From assembly GCF_020532645.1 (NCBI RefSeq), contig NZ_JAJAUZ010000035.1, positions 1-64,000 of the forward strand: DNA of 64,000 bases, written 5' to 3'. The notes beneath the pieces were generated by a model that was given only the letters and a program-made list of their open reading frames with translations, searched no databases and was not told the origin of the DNA. The position numbers and the translations under genes were made by a program. This document shows positions 48,309-57,044 of this stretch, piece after piece. How positions within the stretch are numbered: position 1 is the first letter of the stretch; each line of letters starts with the position of its first letter. The stretch is from Streptomyces bambusae. Lineage in GTDB: Bacteria; Actinomycetota; Actinomycetes; Streptomycetales; Streptomycetaceae.

Positions 48309-50999
48309 ATGACCGGCCGGGCGACGGACACGACGACCAGCAGTGCAGCGGGAGGGGTGCCGGCCGGCTTCGCGTCGCCGGTGTCCCTGCTCGACGAGTG
48401 GCGGGAGCGCCCGGACCGGGAGCCGCTGCGGGAGTTCCTCGTCCTCGGCTCCGCCGTGGACCTCCGGTTCCTGGAAACGGTGGCCGTGCCGCAGGCGCGC
48501 GCGCTCGGCGCCCGGGTCGCGGTGCTGGGGGACGCGGCGGGGCAGCTGCACGATCCGGCGGAGGTGCGTGAGGCCGGGCGCGGCTACCTGCACGGGGTCG
48601 CCTCGTGCGCGGGCGGGTTCCGGCCCGGGCTGGCGCTGCTGATCGGCGACCGGGCCTGCCGGGTGGCGATCGGCTCGGGCAGCCCCACCCCCGCGGGCTG
48701 GGGGGCGGACGACGGACTGTGGACGGTGGTGGCCACCGAGGGCGGGGCCTCGCACCCGCTGCTGGCCGACCTGGCGGACTGGCTGGACGCCCTGCCGGGC
48801 GCGGTCGGCATGGCCCCGTGGTGGGAGGAGCACCTGCGTGGGCTGGCCGAGCTGCTGACCGAGCGCCACTGCGAGGCCCCCGATGTGCCGGCGGAGGGCG
48901 CAGAGGTGCGGCTGCTGCACAATCTGCACCGGCCGCTGCTGGAGCAGCTGCCCGGCGGGCCGGTGGACGAACTCCGGCTGTCCGCACCGGCCGTCGATCC
49001 GTCGGGAGCGGCGCTGGGCCGGCTCCGGGACCATTTCCGGCCCGCGGACGTGACGCTGGGCCTGCAGCGCCTGTGGTCCGCGTACGAGGCGGACGGGGTG
49101 CGGGGCGCGTTCGCCGGGCATCCGGCGGCCCCGGTGCGGGAGCCGGCGGAGGTCCGGGTCCGGCACGGCCGGCTGATCGAGTGGCGCACCGGGGACCGCT
49201 GGCAGGCCCTGACCGGTGGCGGCGACCTCACTGCGGAGGGTCTTGGCGGGGCGGTGGCGGACGCTGCCGGTGCCCCCTGTGAGCTGGCGGTGCTGTCCGC
49301 CGGCCCGGCGCCGCTGCTCCCGGACGAGGGGCCGGGGGTGCCGGCCGGGGAGCTGACCGGTTCGTCGGCCGGATCCGGCGGCGGGGGCGGGGCGCCGGAG
49401 CTGGTGCTGCTGGGTGCGCGGGCGGACGGTCTGTCGTTCCGGGCGGTCCTCGGCCGGCGGCCGACGGGCGTGCCGGTGGGCATCGAGGTGTCGGACGAGC
49501 GCGGGGCGCCCGGTTCGTGGCAGCGCGTGGGCTCGATACCCGACGGGGTGCCGTCGGTGGTGATCGCGCTGCCGACGGCACCGGAACCGGGCGCCGCGGT
49601 CCGGGCCGTGGCCGCGCGGCCGGACGGCCCGCCCGTCACGTCGGCGGTCGCGTTCCTGTACGGGGTGGAGCCGGCTGCGCCGGGCGGTCACCTCTCGCAC
49701 GGCTACACCGCCGAGGACCTGATCGCCGACCCGGCGGCGGCCCGGCGCTTCGAGACCGACGTGATGCAGCTCCGCGAGCTCCCGGCGGCCGGGCCGTCGG
49801 CGGCGCCGCGGGACCTGGCAGCGGCCCTGGCCGTCTCCCGCCGCACCCTGGGCCCCGCCCTGACCCACCTGGCCTTCGGCCCGCTGTCCGGTGAACTCCC
49901 CGGCCCGGCGGAGACACCGGAGGAGTTGTCCGGCGGAGCGGACGGGGACGGTCCGGCCGGCCTGCCGGTGGAGGTGCGGACGCACGGCCGGACGTGGATG
50001 GGCCGGCTGGTGCGGCAGCTGGCGGCGGACACCCGGGCGGCGCAGGGCGGTGCGGACGGGGTCGCGGAGCAGCCGGACGGCCCGCAGGGCAGGGTGTGGT
50101 CCCTGCCGGCGGTCCTGGCGCTGTCGGGCCTCCACCTGCGGCTGCTGGCGGCCGGCGCGTGGGACGAGGACGACTACGGCTGGCGCGATCTGACCGCCGA
50201 GCTGATCGCGGCGCTGACGGCCGTGGCCGCACGGGCGGAGGTGCCGGAGCCGGCGGACGCACCGGACGGCGCGGACCCGGGGGACGGCGTACCGGACGAC
50301 GGCTCCGGCGCGGGTGGCGGGCTGTGGGCGCGCGTGGACGCGGTGGTGGCCGTGCACATGTCGCTGCTCGGGCTGCACTACGAGATCGAGGGGCCGGAGG
50401 CCGATGCGGCGGCCGCGGCGTCCTGGCGGTCGAGCCGGGCGGCGGTCGCGCGGGCCCGGACCCGGCATGCGGCGGATCTGTTCCTGCCCGCGGCCCACCG
50501 CGGGGCGCCGGTGGCGACCGACTCCGACCTGCGGGCGCTGCGCAAGCGGGCGCAGGCCGTTCCGGACCCCGTCGGCGAGGCGGTGAAGGCATTGGCCGCC
50601 GCGGGGCTGCACGGTTCGTACGAAGGCGGGGTGTGGGAGCTGCGGGAAGTGAGCAATCCGCAGGGGGCGTGCGCGAAGGCGGTCACGGTGGTGTCCGAGC
50701 TGCCCGACGGGCTGTGGCCCGGCCCGGTCTTCGTCCGGGCCACCGGGCGGGGCGTCCCGTGCTTCATGGCCTGGCACCGGCCGACGCTGATCCGCCGGGC
50801 CGGCCGGGCGTGGAGCAGCCACCGCATCCTGCCGCCCGCCACGCCGTCCGCGACGTTCCAGCGCGGCAGCGCCCGGCCGACCGCGACAGGCGACCCGGCC
50901 TCCCGCGACCTGCACCCGCTGCTGGAGGCCGCGGAGATGGACCCGGTGGAACTCTTCCTCCGCCTGAACGCGGACCAGCCCCCGGCCGCCGGCGCCTGA
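48309..50999 (+). CDS. Large protein with degenerate phospholipase-D-like N-terminal region
   Basis: An 896-residue cytosolic protein. The first 160 residues have the pattern of a PLD-superfamily half: FLVLGSAVDLRFLETVAVPQ, then GFRPGLALLIGDR and VAIGSGSPTPAGW, which parallels the FHPK-LL...GSxNLTxxGL core. The His and Lys of HxK(x)4D are replaced (RPG), so catalysis is unlikely. The remaining 700 residues form alternating helical and beta regions with low-complexity linkers (SSAGSGGGGG), and I recognise no domain. Stand-alone, after a possible promoter. Could be a specificity or sensor protein related to PLD-containing defence systems, but that is speculation. Confidence 0.75.
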   Translation: MTGRATDTTTSSAAGGVPAGFASPVSLLDEWRERPDREPLREFLVLGSAVDLRFLETVAVPQARALGARVAVLGDAAGQLHDPAEVREAGRGYLHGVASCAGGFRPGLALLIGDRACRVAIGSGSPTPAGWGADDGLWTVVATEGGASHPLLADLADWLDALPGAVGMAPWWEEHLRGLAELLTERHCEAPDVPAEGAEVRLLHNLHRPLLEQLPGGPVDELRLSAPAVDPSGAALGRLRDHFRPADVTLGLQRLWSAYEADGVRGAFAGHPAAPVREPAEVRVRHGRLIEWRTGDRWQALTGGGDLTAEGLGGAVADAAGAPCELAVLSAGPAPLLPDEGPGVPAGELTGSSAGSGGGGGAPELVLLGARADGLSFRAVLGRRPTGVPVGIEVSDERGAPGSWQRVGSIPDGVPSVVIALPTAPEPGAAVRAVAARPDGPPVTSAVAFLYGVEPAAPGGHLSHGYTAEDLIADPAAARRFETDVMQLRELPAAGPSAAPRDLAAALAVSRRTLGPALTHLAFGPLSGELPGPAETPEELSGGADGDGPAGLPVEVRTHGRTWMGRLVRQLAADTRAAQGGADGVAEQPDGPQGRVWSLPAVLALSGLHLRLLAAGAWDEDDYGWRDLTAELIAALTAVAARAEVPEPADAPDGADPGDGVPDDGSGAGGGLWARVDAVVAVHMSLLGLHYEIEGPEADAAAAASWRSSRAAVARARTRHAADLFLPAAHRGAPVATDSDLRALRKRAQAVPDPVGEAVKALAAAGLHGSYEGGVWELREVSNPQGACAKAVTVVSELPDGLWPGPVFVRATGRGVPCFMAWHRPTLIRRAGRAWSSHRILPPATPSATFQRGSARPTATGDPASRDLHPLLEAAEMDPVELFLRLNADQPPAAGA

Positions 51000-51032
51000 A
51001 ACCTGCAGTCGGCACTTCCGGAAGGGGGACGG

Positions 51033-51836
51033 ATGTCCTGGTCCGAACACATCGTGAAGCGTGAGGGTGTCCGGCTGGCGTGCCGGGACCGGGGCGGGTC
51101 CGGCACGCCGGTCGTCCTGTTGCACGGCCTCGCGGGCCACGCGGGTGAATGGGACGGCATCGCGGGGCGACTGGCGGCCGACGGCCACCGGGTCGTGGCC
51201 TTCGACCAACGCGGCCACGGCGCCAGCGAGCGGCATCCCGCCGACGTGTCGCGGGCCGCGTACGTCGCCGACGTGCTCGCCGTGGTGGCGGCGCTCGGCC
51301 TGCACCGGCCGGTGCTGCTGGGGCAGTCGCTCGGCGGGCACACCGCCCTCCTCACGGCCGCGGCCCGTCCCGACCTGATCCGCGCGCTGGTCGTCGTCGA
51401 GGCGGGTCCCGAGCGGCGGCCCGGCGCGGCGGCCGAGATCGGGGCCGCGCTGTTCGGATGGCCACTGCCCTTCCCGTCGTTCGCCGCCGCCGTGGCGTTC
51501 TTCGGCGGCGGGCCGGTCGGCGAGGCCTGGGCGGCGGGGCTGGAGGAGCGCGACGGCGGTTGGTGGACGCGCTTCGACCCCGAGGTGATGACCGGGTCGC
51601 TGGCCGAGAACGAAGAGCGGGCCCACTGGGACGAGTGGGCGGGCCTCAGCTGCCCGACCCTGGCGGTCTGGGGGCAGTCCGGCATCGTGCCGGCGTCCGA
51701 GGTGGACCCGATGCTCGCGCTGCGGCCCGGCATCACGGCGGCGAGCGTGCCCGGCGCGGGGCACGACGTCCACCTGGAGGCACCGGAAGCCCTGTGGCAG
51801 GTGCTCCGGCCGTTCCTCGCCGGTCTTCCCGCCTGA
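51033..51836 (+). CDS. Alpha/beta-hydrolase
   Basis: A 267-residue alpha/beta-hydrolase: VVLLHGLAGHAGEW (oxyanion), FDQRGHGASER, nucleophile elbow LLGQSLGGHTALL with Ser, and GAGHDVHLEAPEALW with the catalytic His. Substrate unknown; style resembles haloperoxidase/esterase types. An AGGGGGA-type site precedes the ATG. It follows the PLD-like gene by 33 bases and may share its transcript. Confidence 0.92.
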   Translation: MSWSEHIVKREGVRLACRDRGGSGTPVVLLHGLAGHAGEWDGIAGRLAADGHRVVAFDQRGHGASERHPADVSRAAYVADVLAVVAALGLHRPVLLGQSLGGHTALLTAAARPDLIRALVVVEAGPERRPGAAAEIGAALFGWPLPFPSFAAAVAFFGGGPVGEAWAAGLEERDGGWWTRFDPEVMTGSLAENEERAHWDEWAGLSCPTLAVWGQSGIVPASEVDPMLALRPGITAASVPGAGHDVHLEAPEALWQVLRPFLAGLPA

Positions 51837-51921
51837 CGCACACCCGGACCGGTCCGATTCGGCCGAGTCCGGAGAATTCCGGGAAACGAATGAACCTCCC
51901 GCGGTCATTTGCGGTCTGGCA

Positions 51922-51954
51922 GGGAGGTCCCTCCCGAAGGGTCAACAGCCCTTC
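51922..51954. promoter_or_regulatory. Two adjacent short inverted repeats upstream of the trypsin gene
   Basis: GGGAGG-TC-CCTCCC (51922-51935) and GAAGGG-TCAACAG-CCCTTC (51936-51954) lie side by side 60-90 bases before the trypsin start. Regulator unknown. Confidence 0.4.
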
Positions 51955-52013
51955 AGGTGCGGACCTTTGCAGTGCCATTCCGTTCAAAACCGGATATTGG
52001 AGACCAACCCCCC

Positions 52014-52889
52014 ATGAGCACGAACCTGTCCGGCCGCCGCAGCGTCCGCCTGGCGTCCGCCGGCCTCGCCGCCGGCGCCGCCCTGGCGCTCGTCGGCTCC
52101 GCCGCGACCGCCACCGCCCACGCCGCGACCGACCCGAAGCCCGTCGCCAACATCATCGGCGGCGTCGAGCAGCCCGACGGCGCCTACCCGTGGATGGCCG
52201 CCCTCCTCAGCAAGGGCAAGGCCAGCCCGGTACAGCGCCAGTTCTGCGGCGGCAGCCTCATCGCCCCGAACGTCGTCCTCACCGCCGCGCACTGCGTGAC
52301 CGGCGAGAAGCCGCAGCAGCTGGAGGTGACCGTCGGCCGGACCATGCTGTCCAAGAAGGGCCAGGGCCAGCTCCGCAACGTCCTCAGCATCGTGTCGCAC
52401 CCGCGCTACAAGCAGAACGAGGCGTACGACCTGGCGCTGATCGAGCTGGCCAAGCCGGTCACGAACATCGCCCCGGTGAAGCTCCCGACGGCCGGCACGG
52501 ACGCGCTGCTGCGCCCCGGCGCCAAGGCGACCGTCATCGGCTGGGGCAACACCGACACCGAGATCACCCGGTACCCGGACCGGCTGCGCGGGGTGAAGGT
52601 GCCGCTGCTGTCGCACCCCGAGTGCAAGGCGACGTACCGCGGTTACGACAAGACCGTCAACGTCTGCGCGGGCGTCGAGGGCAAGGACTCCTGCCAGGGC
52701 GACAGCGGCGGCCCGCTGTTCCGCAAGGTGGCCGGCCGCACGTACCAGATCGGGATCGTCTCGTACGGCGAGGGCTGCGCCGAGCAGGGCGCCCCCGGCG
52801 TGTACGCGTCCACCAGCTCCGCCAAGCTCTGGAAGACGCTGGGCGAGTCCAAGGAGGGCAAGCGGATGCTGCGGCTGCTCGGCCGCTGA
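52014..52889 (+). CDS. Secreted trypsin-like serine protease
   Basis: A 291-residue S1 protease with signal peptide to about residue 38, a short propeptide and mature start IIGGVEQPD. Triad: His93 (TAAHC), Asp139 (YDLALIEL), Ser231 (GDSGGPL). Asp225 at the base of the S1 pocket predicts trypsin-like cleavage after Lys or Arg. Cysteine pairs match secreted trypsins. A strong terminator hairpin follows the stop. Streptomyces trypsins act in substrate mycelium turnover. Confidence 0.95.
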   Translation: MSTNLSGRRSVRLASAGLAAGAALALVGSAATATAHAATDPKPVANIIGGVEQPDGAYPWMAALLSKGKASPVQRQFCGGSLIAPNVVLTAAHCVTGEKPQQLEVTVGRTMLSKKGQGQLRNVLSIVSHPRYKQNEAYDLALIELAKPVTNIAPVKLPTAGTDALLRPGAKATVIGWGNTDTEITRYPDRLRGVKVPLLSHPECKATYRGYDKTVNVCAGVEGKDSCQGDSGGPLFRKVAGRTYQIGIVSYGEGCAEQGAPGVYASTSSAKLWKTLGESKEGKRMLRLLGR

Positions 52890-52905
52890 CCTCTGCCCCC
52901 GCAGT

Positions 52906-52947
52906 GACGGCCGCTCCCGGAACCTTCGGTTCCAGGGGGCGGCCGTC
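52906..52947 (+). terminator. Intrinsic terminator after the trypsin gene
   Basis: GACGGCCGC (52906-52914) pairs with GCGGCCGTC (52939-52947), with an inner GGAACC/GGTTCC stem and a TTC-type loop; no U-run. Confidence 0.75.
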
Positions 52948-53015
52948 CCCGTTCCGGACACCCCCCGCGCGGTCCGCCAACCGGCCGCGCAGGACCGGGT
53001 GTTAGGGTCTCGGCC

Positions 53016-53414
53016 ATGTCCAAGGCCGAAATAGACGAGCTGACCGCCGAGTTCTTCGGCGCGTTCGACAACCGGGACGGCGGCGCGGCCGACGTGGCCC
53101 GGATCCGCCGCCTGATGATCCCCGGCGGGGTGATCGTGAAGACCGGCCCGGACTTCACGGCGTACACCGTCGACGAGTTCGTCGAACCGCGCGAGAAGCT
53201 GCTGGCCGGAGGCCGGCTCACCGGGTTCGCGGAGTGGGAGACCTCCGAGCGGACCGAGATCGCCGGGGACGTCGCGTCCCGGTTCGGCGAGTACCGCAAG
53301 TCCGGGATGCTGGACGGGAAGCCGTACGACGGCACCGGCACGAAGGCGATCCAGTTCGTGCGCACACCCGACGGCTGGCGGATCGCCGCCTTCTCCTGGT
53401 ACGACGCCCCCTGA
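53016..53414 (+). CDS. SnoaL/NTF2-like DUF4440-type protein
   Basis: A 132-residue cone-shaped NTF2-fold protein: LTAEFFGAFDNRDG, VIVKTGPDFTAYTVDEFVE and RIAAFSWYDAP give the pattern of DUF4440/SnoaL-like proteins, which bind or isomerise small molecules. No clear catalytic residues can be named. Monocistronic after the terminator. Confidence 0.82.
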   Translation: MSKAEIDELTAEFFGAFDNRDGGAADVARIRRLMIPGGVIVKTGPDFTAYTVDEFVEPREKLLAGGRLTGFAEWETSERTEIAGDVASRFGEYRKSGMLDGKPYDGTGTKAIQFVRTPDGWRIAAFSWYDAP

Positions 53415-53447
53415 CCCGCGCCGGTCCGCCCGGTCCGCCCGCCCCGG

Positions 53448-53855
53448 CTACCGGGGGGCGGTGGCCCGGAGGTCGGCGAGGAGCTCGGCCTGGCCCTGGA
53501 GGACTCCGGTGAGGATGCCCCGGGCGACCCGCAGGAGTTCGGCGAGCTCGGGACTGGCGAGCCGGTAGAAGACGGTGGAGCCCTCGCGCCGGGTCAGGAC
53601 CAGGTTGGACTTGCGGAGCACCGCCAGCTGCTGGGAGAGCGCGGCCGCTTCGACGCCGACCTCGGGCAGCATCTCCGCGACCGCGTGCTCGCGCACGCTG
53701 AGCAGCTCCAGGACGCGGATGCGCACGGGGTGGCCGAGGGTCTTGAAGAACTCGGACTTGAGCTGGTAGAGCGGGGTGCCGGTGTGCGCGGCCGCCGCGC
53801 CGCTCTCGGCGCCGACGGCTCCCCCGTCCGTCCTGCCCCCATGCGTACTCGGCAC
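53448..53855 (-). CDS. ArsR family regulator, second paralogue
   Basis: A 135-residue ArsR-type winged-helix regulator closely similar to the product of 6370-6711: LYQLKSEFFKTLGHPVRIRV, LPEVGVEAAALSQQLAVLRK, TRREGSTVFYRLASPELAEL. A 27-residue N-terminal tail is extra and no metal-binding cysteines are seen. The start is the GTG at 53855. Unlike the first copy, no AT-rich palindrome is visible upstream. Confidence 0.85.
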   Translation of the reverse strand: MPSTHGGRTDGGAVGAESGAAAAHTGTPLYQLKSEFFKTLGHPVRIRVLELLSVREHAVAEMLPEVGVEAAALSQQLAVLRKSNLVLTRREGSTVFYRLASPELAELLRVARGILTGVLQGQAELLADLRATAPR

Positions 53856-53980
53856 TGGTCCACCGCGGCTTCCCGGTCGGGGAGACGCCGTCGCCCGTCT
53901 CCATGGCCTTCGTGTGCCCCCACGATGGCAGACTCCCGCAACCGCCGACACCGGATCACGGCACGCACCGGACCCGCCGG

Positions 53981-54121
53981 TCAGCCGGGACCCGCCTCCC
54001 GCCCGCCCCGGCCGAGCGCACCGCGGATCCCGCGCACGAGCAGGCCGAGCAGGAACGCGTGGACGGTGTACGAGACCACCAGGATCGCGTACACGACGGC
54101 GCCGGTCCGTCCGCGCGAAGG
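53981..54121 (-). pseudogene. Decayed SCO4225-like membrane protein fragment
   Basis: On the minus strand VVYAILVVSYTVHAFLLGLL followed by VRGIRGALGRGGREAGPG is a membrane helix and charged tail like the C-terminus of the neighbouring SCO4225-type protein (VAVLVSALVQALALGVLAHL). It has no start codon or ribosome-binding site in frame and only about 45 codons. It is most likely the end of a tandem copy whose front was lost. Confidence 0.55.
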
Positions 54122-54148
54122 AACGCAGGACGCGGGGGACGGCCACGG

Positions 54149-54514
54149 TCAGACCCCCCACGTGGGAGCGGGCCCGGCGGTGGCGCGCCGCTGCTGCCGG
54201 CGCTGCACCAGGTGCGCGAGCACTCCGAGGGCGAGCGCCTGCACGAGGGCGGACACCAGCACCGCCACGTAGAAGTACGCCGCGCTGTCCGTCAGTTCCG
54301 GCCAGAACCGCTCACCGCCGATGAGGCACACGGCAAACATCGGCAGGGTGACGAACATGACCGGGAGGGCCGCGAACGTCGAGTCCTCGTGCGCCACGAA
54401 CCGGATGTCGATCTCGGCCACCACGACGGCCGCCGCGACGAGGGCGAGGTAGAGGCGGGACGCGAGACTGCCGAAGGTCAGGCGGGCCAATGTGCGCAGG
54501 TGCCGGACGGACAT
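54149..54514 (-). CDS. SCO4225-like small membrane protein
   Basis: A 121-residue membrane protein with three helices and the opening LARLTFGSLASRLYLALVAA of the SCO4225-type family, then IDIRFVAHEDSTFAALPVMF and AAYFYVAVLVSALVQALALG. Function unknown. The perfect palindrome CTGAGTAGTGCTACTCAG lies 90 bases upstream. A decayed fragment of a related protein follows on the same strand. Confidence 0.72.
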   Translation of the reverse strand: MSVRHLRTLARLTFGSLASRLYLALVAAAVVVAEIDIRFVAHEDSTFAALPVMFVTLPMFAVCLIGGERFWPELTDSAAYFYVAVLVSALVQALALGVLAHLVQRRQQRRATAGPAPTWGV

Positions 54515-54604
54515 GAAGGTGCTCCTCGGTGGACGGGCAGGGCCCGGCGGACGGGACGTGCACCGCCGGTGATCAACATCCTGCGGCGGGACCGGCAGGG
54601 CCGC

Positions 54605-54622
54605 CTGAGTAGTGCTACTCAG
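54605..54622. promoter_or_regulatory. Perfect palindrome ahead of the SCO4225-like gene
   Basis: CTGAGTAG-TG-CTACTCAG has 8-base perfect arms. It lies between the transporter stop (54660) and the SCO4225-like start, and upstream of the latter. Likely a dimeric regulator site. Confidence 0.6.
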
Positions 54623-54659
54623 ACCGTCCGGGAGAAGGAACCCGGATCCGGACGCCCGG

Positions 54660-55862
54660 TCAGCCGGCCGGGGTGCGGCCCGCGTCGCGCATCCGGCCGA
54701 GGGCGTAGACGCAGCCGGCGAGGGCGAGGTCGGAGAGCAGCATGAAGCCGATGGAGTAGGAGTCCTTGGCGCTGTAGACCGCGCCCATCACCAGGGGCGG
54801 CAGGAAGCCGCCGAGCCCGCCCATCGCGCCGACGATGCCGGTGACGCTGCCGACCTGCGGCTGCGGGGTGACCCTGGCGACCAGGGCGAACACGGCGCCG
54901 CTGGCGGTGCCGAGGCCGGCGGCCATGAGCAGCAGGCAGACCGTCGCGGTGGGGTCGAGCGGCGGGTCGAAGGCCTGGACGACGGCGAGCAGGGCGACCG
55001 CGCCCAGCGCGCAGGCGGTGACGACGGCCGGGTCGACGCGGTCGGCGAGCCAGCCGCCGATCGGCCGGAACAGCACGGTCACGAGGGCGAACCCGGCCGC
55101 CTTGGTGCCGGCGTCGGTGGCGTCCAGCTCGTACCAGGTCTTCAGATAGGTGGGCAGGTACACGCCGAAGGCGACGATGCCGCCGAAGCCGATCGCGTAG
55201 AGGGCGGACAGCTCCCAGGTCACCCGCAGCCGGCCGGCCGCGCCGAGCCGGGTGGCGAGCGGGGTCGTCGGCACCGGCCGGCCGGGCTTGTCCCGCAGCA
55301 GCAGGGCGGCGAGCACCGCGTACGCGGCGAGCGCGGCGGCCAGCACCAGGAACGGGAGGTTCTCGCTGTGCCGGTACATGCGCGGGGTGAAGTAGCCCGA
55401 CAGGGCCACGCCGCCCATGCCCATGCCGAAGATGCCGAGGGCCGCGCCGCGGTGCGAGGGCGGGAACCAGGCGTTGACGAGCGGCACGCCGATCGCGAAC
55501 GTCGTCCCGCCGAGCCCGAGGACGAAACCGACGGCGATCAGGGCCGCGTACGAGCCCTTGGCCGGGATGATGAGCAGGACGGGCACGATGGTCAGTGCGG
55601 CCACCAGCGGGAACAGCAGGCGGGCGCCGTAACGGTCGGTCAGCGCCCCCACCGGCACCCGGCCCAGCGAGCCGACCAGCACGGGCACGGCGACCAGCAC
55701 GGACTGGGCGAACGAGGTCATGTGCAGCCGCTCGTCGAAATCGCTCGCCAGCGGGGCGATCAGGTCCCACGCCCAGAAGGTGAGCGTGAACCCGACGGTG
55801 GCCAGGGCGAGGTTGCCCCAGGCCGCCGCTGACGGTGTGGCGTCGGCGTCGTGCTCGGCCAT
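54660..55862 (-). CDS. NarK-type MFS nitrate/nitrite transporter
   Basis: A 400-residue NNP-family transporter: FWAWDLIAPLASDFDERLHM (helix 1 and the loop before helix 2), SLGRVPVGALTDRYGAR (loop 2-3), the nitrate-signature-like GLGGTTFAIGVPLVNAWFPP (helix 5) and GSVTGIVGAMGGLGGFLPPL (helix 11). It should take up nitrate or exchange nitrate and nitrite. GGGAG precedes the ATG. No nitrate reductase genes are adjacent. Confidence 0.9.
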   Translation of the reverse strand: MAEHDADATPSAAAWGNLALATVGFTLTFWAWDLIAPLASDFDERLHMTSFAQSVLVAVPVLVGSLGRVPVGALTDRYGARLLFPLVAALTIVPVLLIIPAKGSYAALIAVGFVLGLGGTTFAIGVPLVNAWFPPSHRGAALGIFGMGMGGVALSGYFTPRMYRHSENLPFLVLAAALAAYAVLAALLLRDKPGRPVPTTPLATRLGAAGRLRVTWELSALYAIGFGGIVAFGVYLPTYLKTWYELDATDAGTKAAGFALVTVLFRPIGGWLADRVDPAVVTACALGAVALLAVVQAFDPPLDPTATVCLLLMAAGLGTASGAVFALVARVTPQPQVGSVTGIVGAMGGLGGFLPPLVMGAVYSAKDSYSIGFMLLSDLALAGCVYALGRMRDAGRTPAG

Positions 55863-56116
55863 CGACACGCTCCCAGGCCCGGCACGCGGGCATCGGGCGG
55901 GCCGCGCGGGCCCGCGCGGGCGCGGCTCCCGGCCGGGGCCGCCTGGCGGTGCTGCCCCCTCATGATCGGCCGCCGCCCCGGTGGCCGCATCCCGGCGGCC
56001 GGGCCGCCCCTGCCGCCCGGCTACCCGGGAGTAGGATCGGCGGCGCGCCCCGCCCGGCGGTCCCCCGGCGGGGCTCCGGCCGAAGCACCTTCCCTCTCCC
56101 GGAGAAGAGTCCACCG

Positions 56117-56953
56117 ATGGCAGACCACGACCTGACCGGCTGGCAGAAGACCCGTTTCACGCACGAGGGCACCACCCACCGGGTGCTGCGGCGGGGCACC
56201 GGACCGGCCGTGATCGTGATCGCGGAGATCCCGGGCATCACCCCGAAGGTGCTGGAGTTCGCCGAGCGGGTGGTGGGCCTCGGCTGTACGGCGGTGCTTC
56301 CGGTCCTGTTCGGCAGACCCGGCCGCGACCCGCACCCGGACGCCCACGGGCGGCTCGCCACCGAGCTGTACGGCCTCTCGACGATGCTGGACGTGTGCGT
56401 GAGCCGGGAGTTCACCCTGCTGGCGACGGGCCGCAGCTCGCGCGTGGTGCACTGGCTGCGTGCCCTGGCGGCGCACGAGCACGAGCGCTGCGGCGGCCCG
56501 GGCGTCGGGGCCGTCGGCATGTGCCTGACGGGCGGCTTCGCTCTGGCCATGGCGACGGACGAGCGGCTGCTCGCCCCGGTGCTGGCGCAGCCGTCGCTGC
56601 CGCTGGCCGTCACCCCGGGCCGGCGGGGGAACATCGACATCAGCCCCGAGGACCTGGCGGTGGTCCGCGGCCGCTGCGAGCGCGAGGGCCTGAAGGTGCT
56701 GGGACTGCGCTTCAAGGGCGACCGGTTCGTGCCCGGCGATCGGTTCCGGTTCCTGGCGCGGGAGCTGGGCGAGGCGTTCGTGGCCGTCGAACTCGACGAC
56801 GCCGACGCCAATCCGGCGGGCCGGCTCGCCCCGCACTCCGTGCTGACGGAGCACCTGATCGACGAGCCGGGCCAGCCCACCCGGGACGCCCTGGAACAGG
56901 TGCTGGAACTGTTCCGCTGGCGGCTCCTCAAGGACGAGGCCCCCCGGCCCTAG
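56117..56953 (+). CDS. Dienelactone hydrolase family protein
   Basis: A 278-residue alpha/beta-hydrolase of the dienelactone hydrolase type. VIVIAEIPGITPKV is the first strand and turn, AVLPVLFGRPGRD follows, and the nucleophile elbow VGMCLTGGFALAM has a cysteine, as in true dienelactone hydrolases (Cys-His-Asp triad). It may open lactones in aromatic degradation. GGAGAAGAG lies before the ATG. Divergent from the nitrate transporter. Confidence 0.9.
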   Translation: MADHDLTGWQKTRFTHEGTTHRVLRRGTGPAVIVIAEIPGITPKVLEFAERVVGLGCTAVLPVLFGRPGRDPHPDAHGRLATELYGLSTMLDVCVSREFTLLATGRSSRVVHWLRALAAHEHERCGGPGVGAVGMCLTGGFALAMATDERLLAPVLAQPSLPLAVTPGRRGNIDISPEDLAVVRGRCEREGLKVLGLRFKGDRFVPGDRFRFLARELGEAFVAVELDDADANPAGRLAPHSVLTEHLIDEPGQPTRDALEQVLELFRWRLLKDEAPRP

Positions 56954-57044
56954 GGTCGCGCGCACGGCACACCACGCGTACGGCACACCACGCGTACGGC
57001 CGTCGCGCACAGCGCATCCCGGACAGCAGCAGGAGGACGACCCC

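Noticed and set aside
48288..51908. 1206-codon minus-strand open frame
   Set aside because: Antisense to the PLD-like and hydrolase genes. The plus strand has ribosome-binding sites and folded-domain patterns; the minus frame is an Arg/Gly/His-rich artefact of GC bias.
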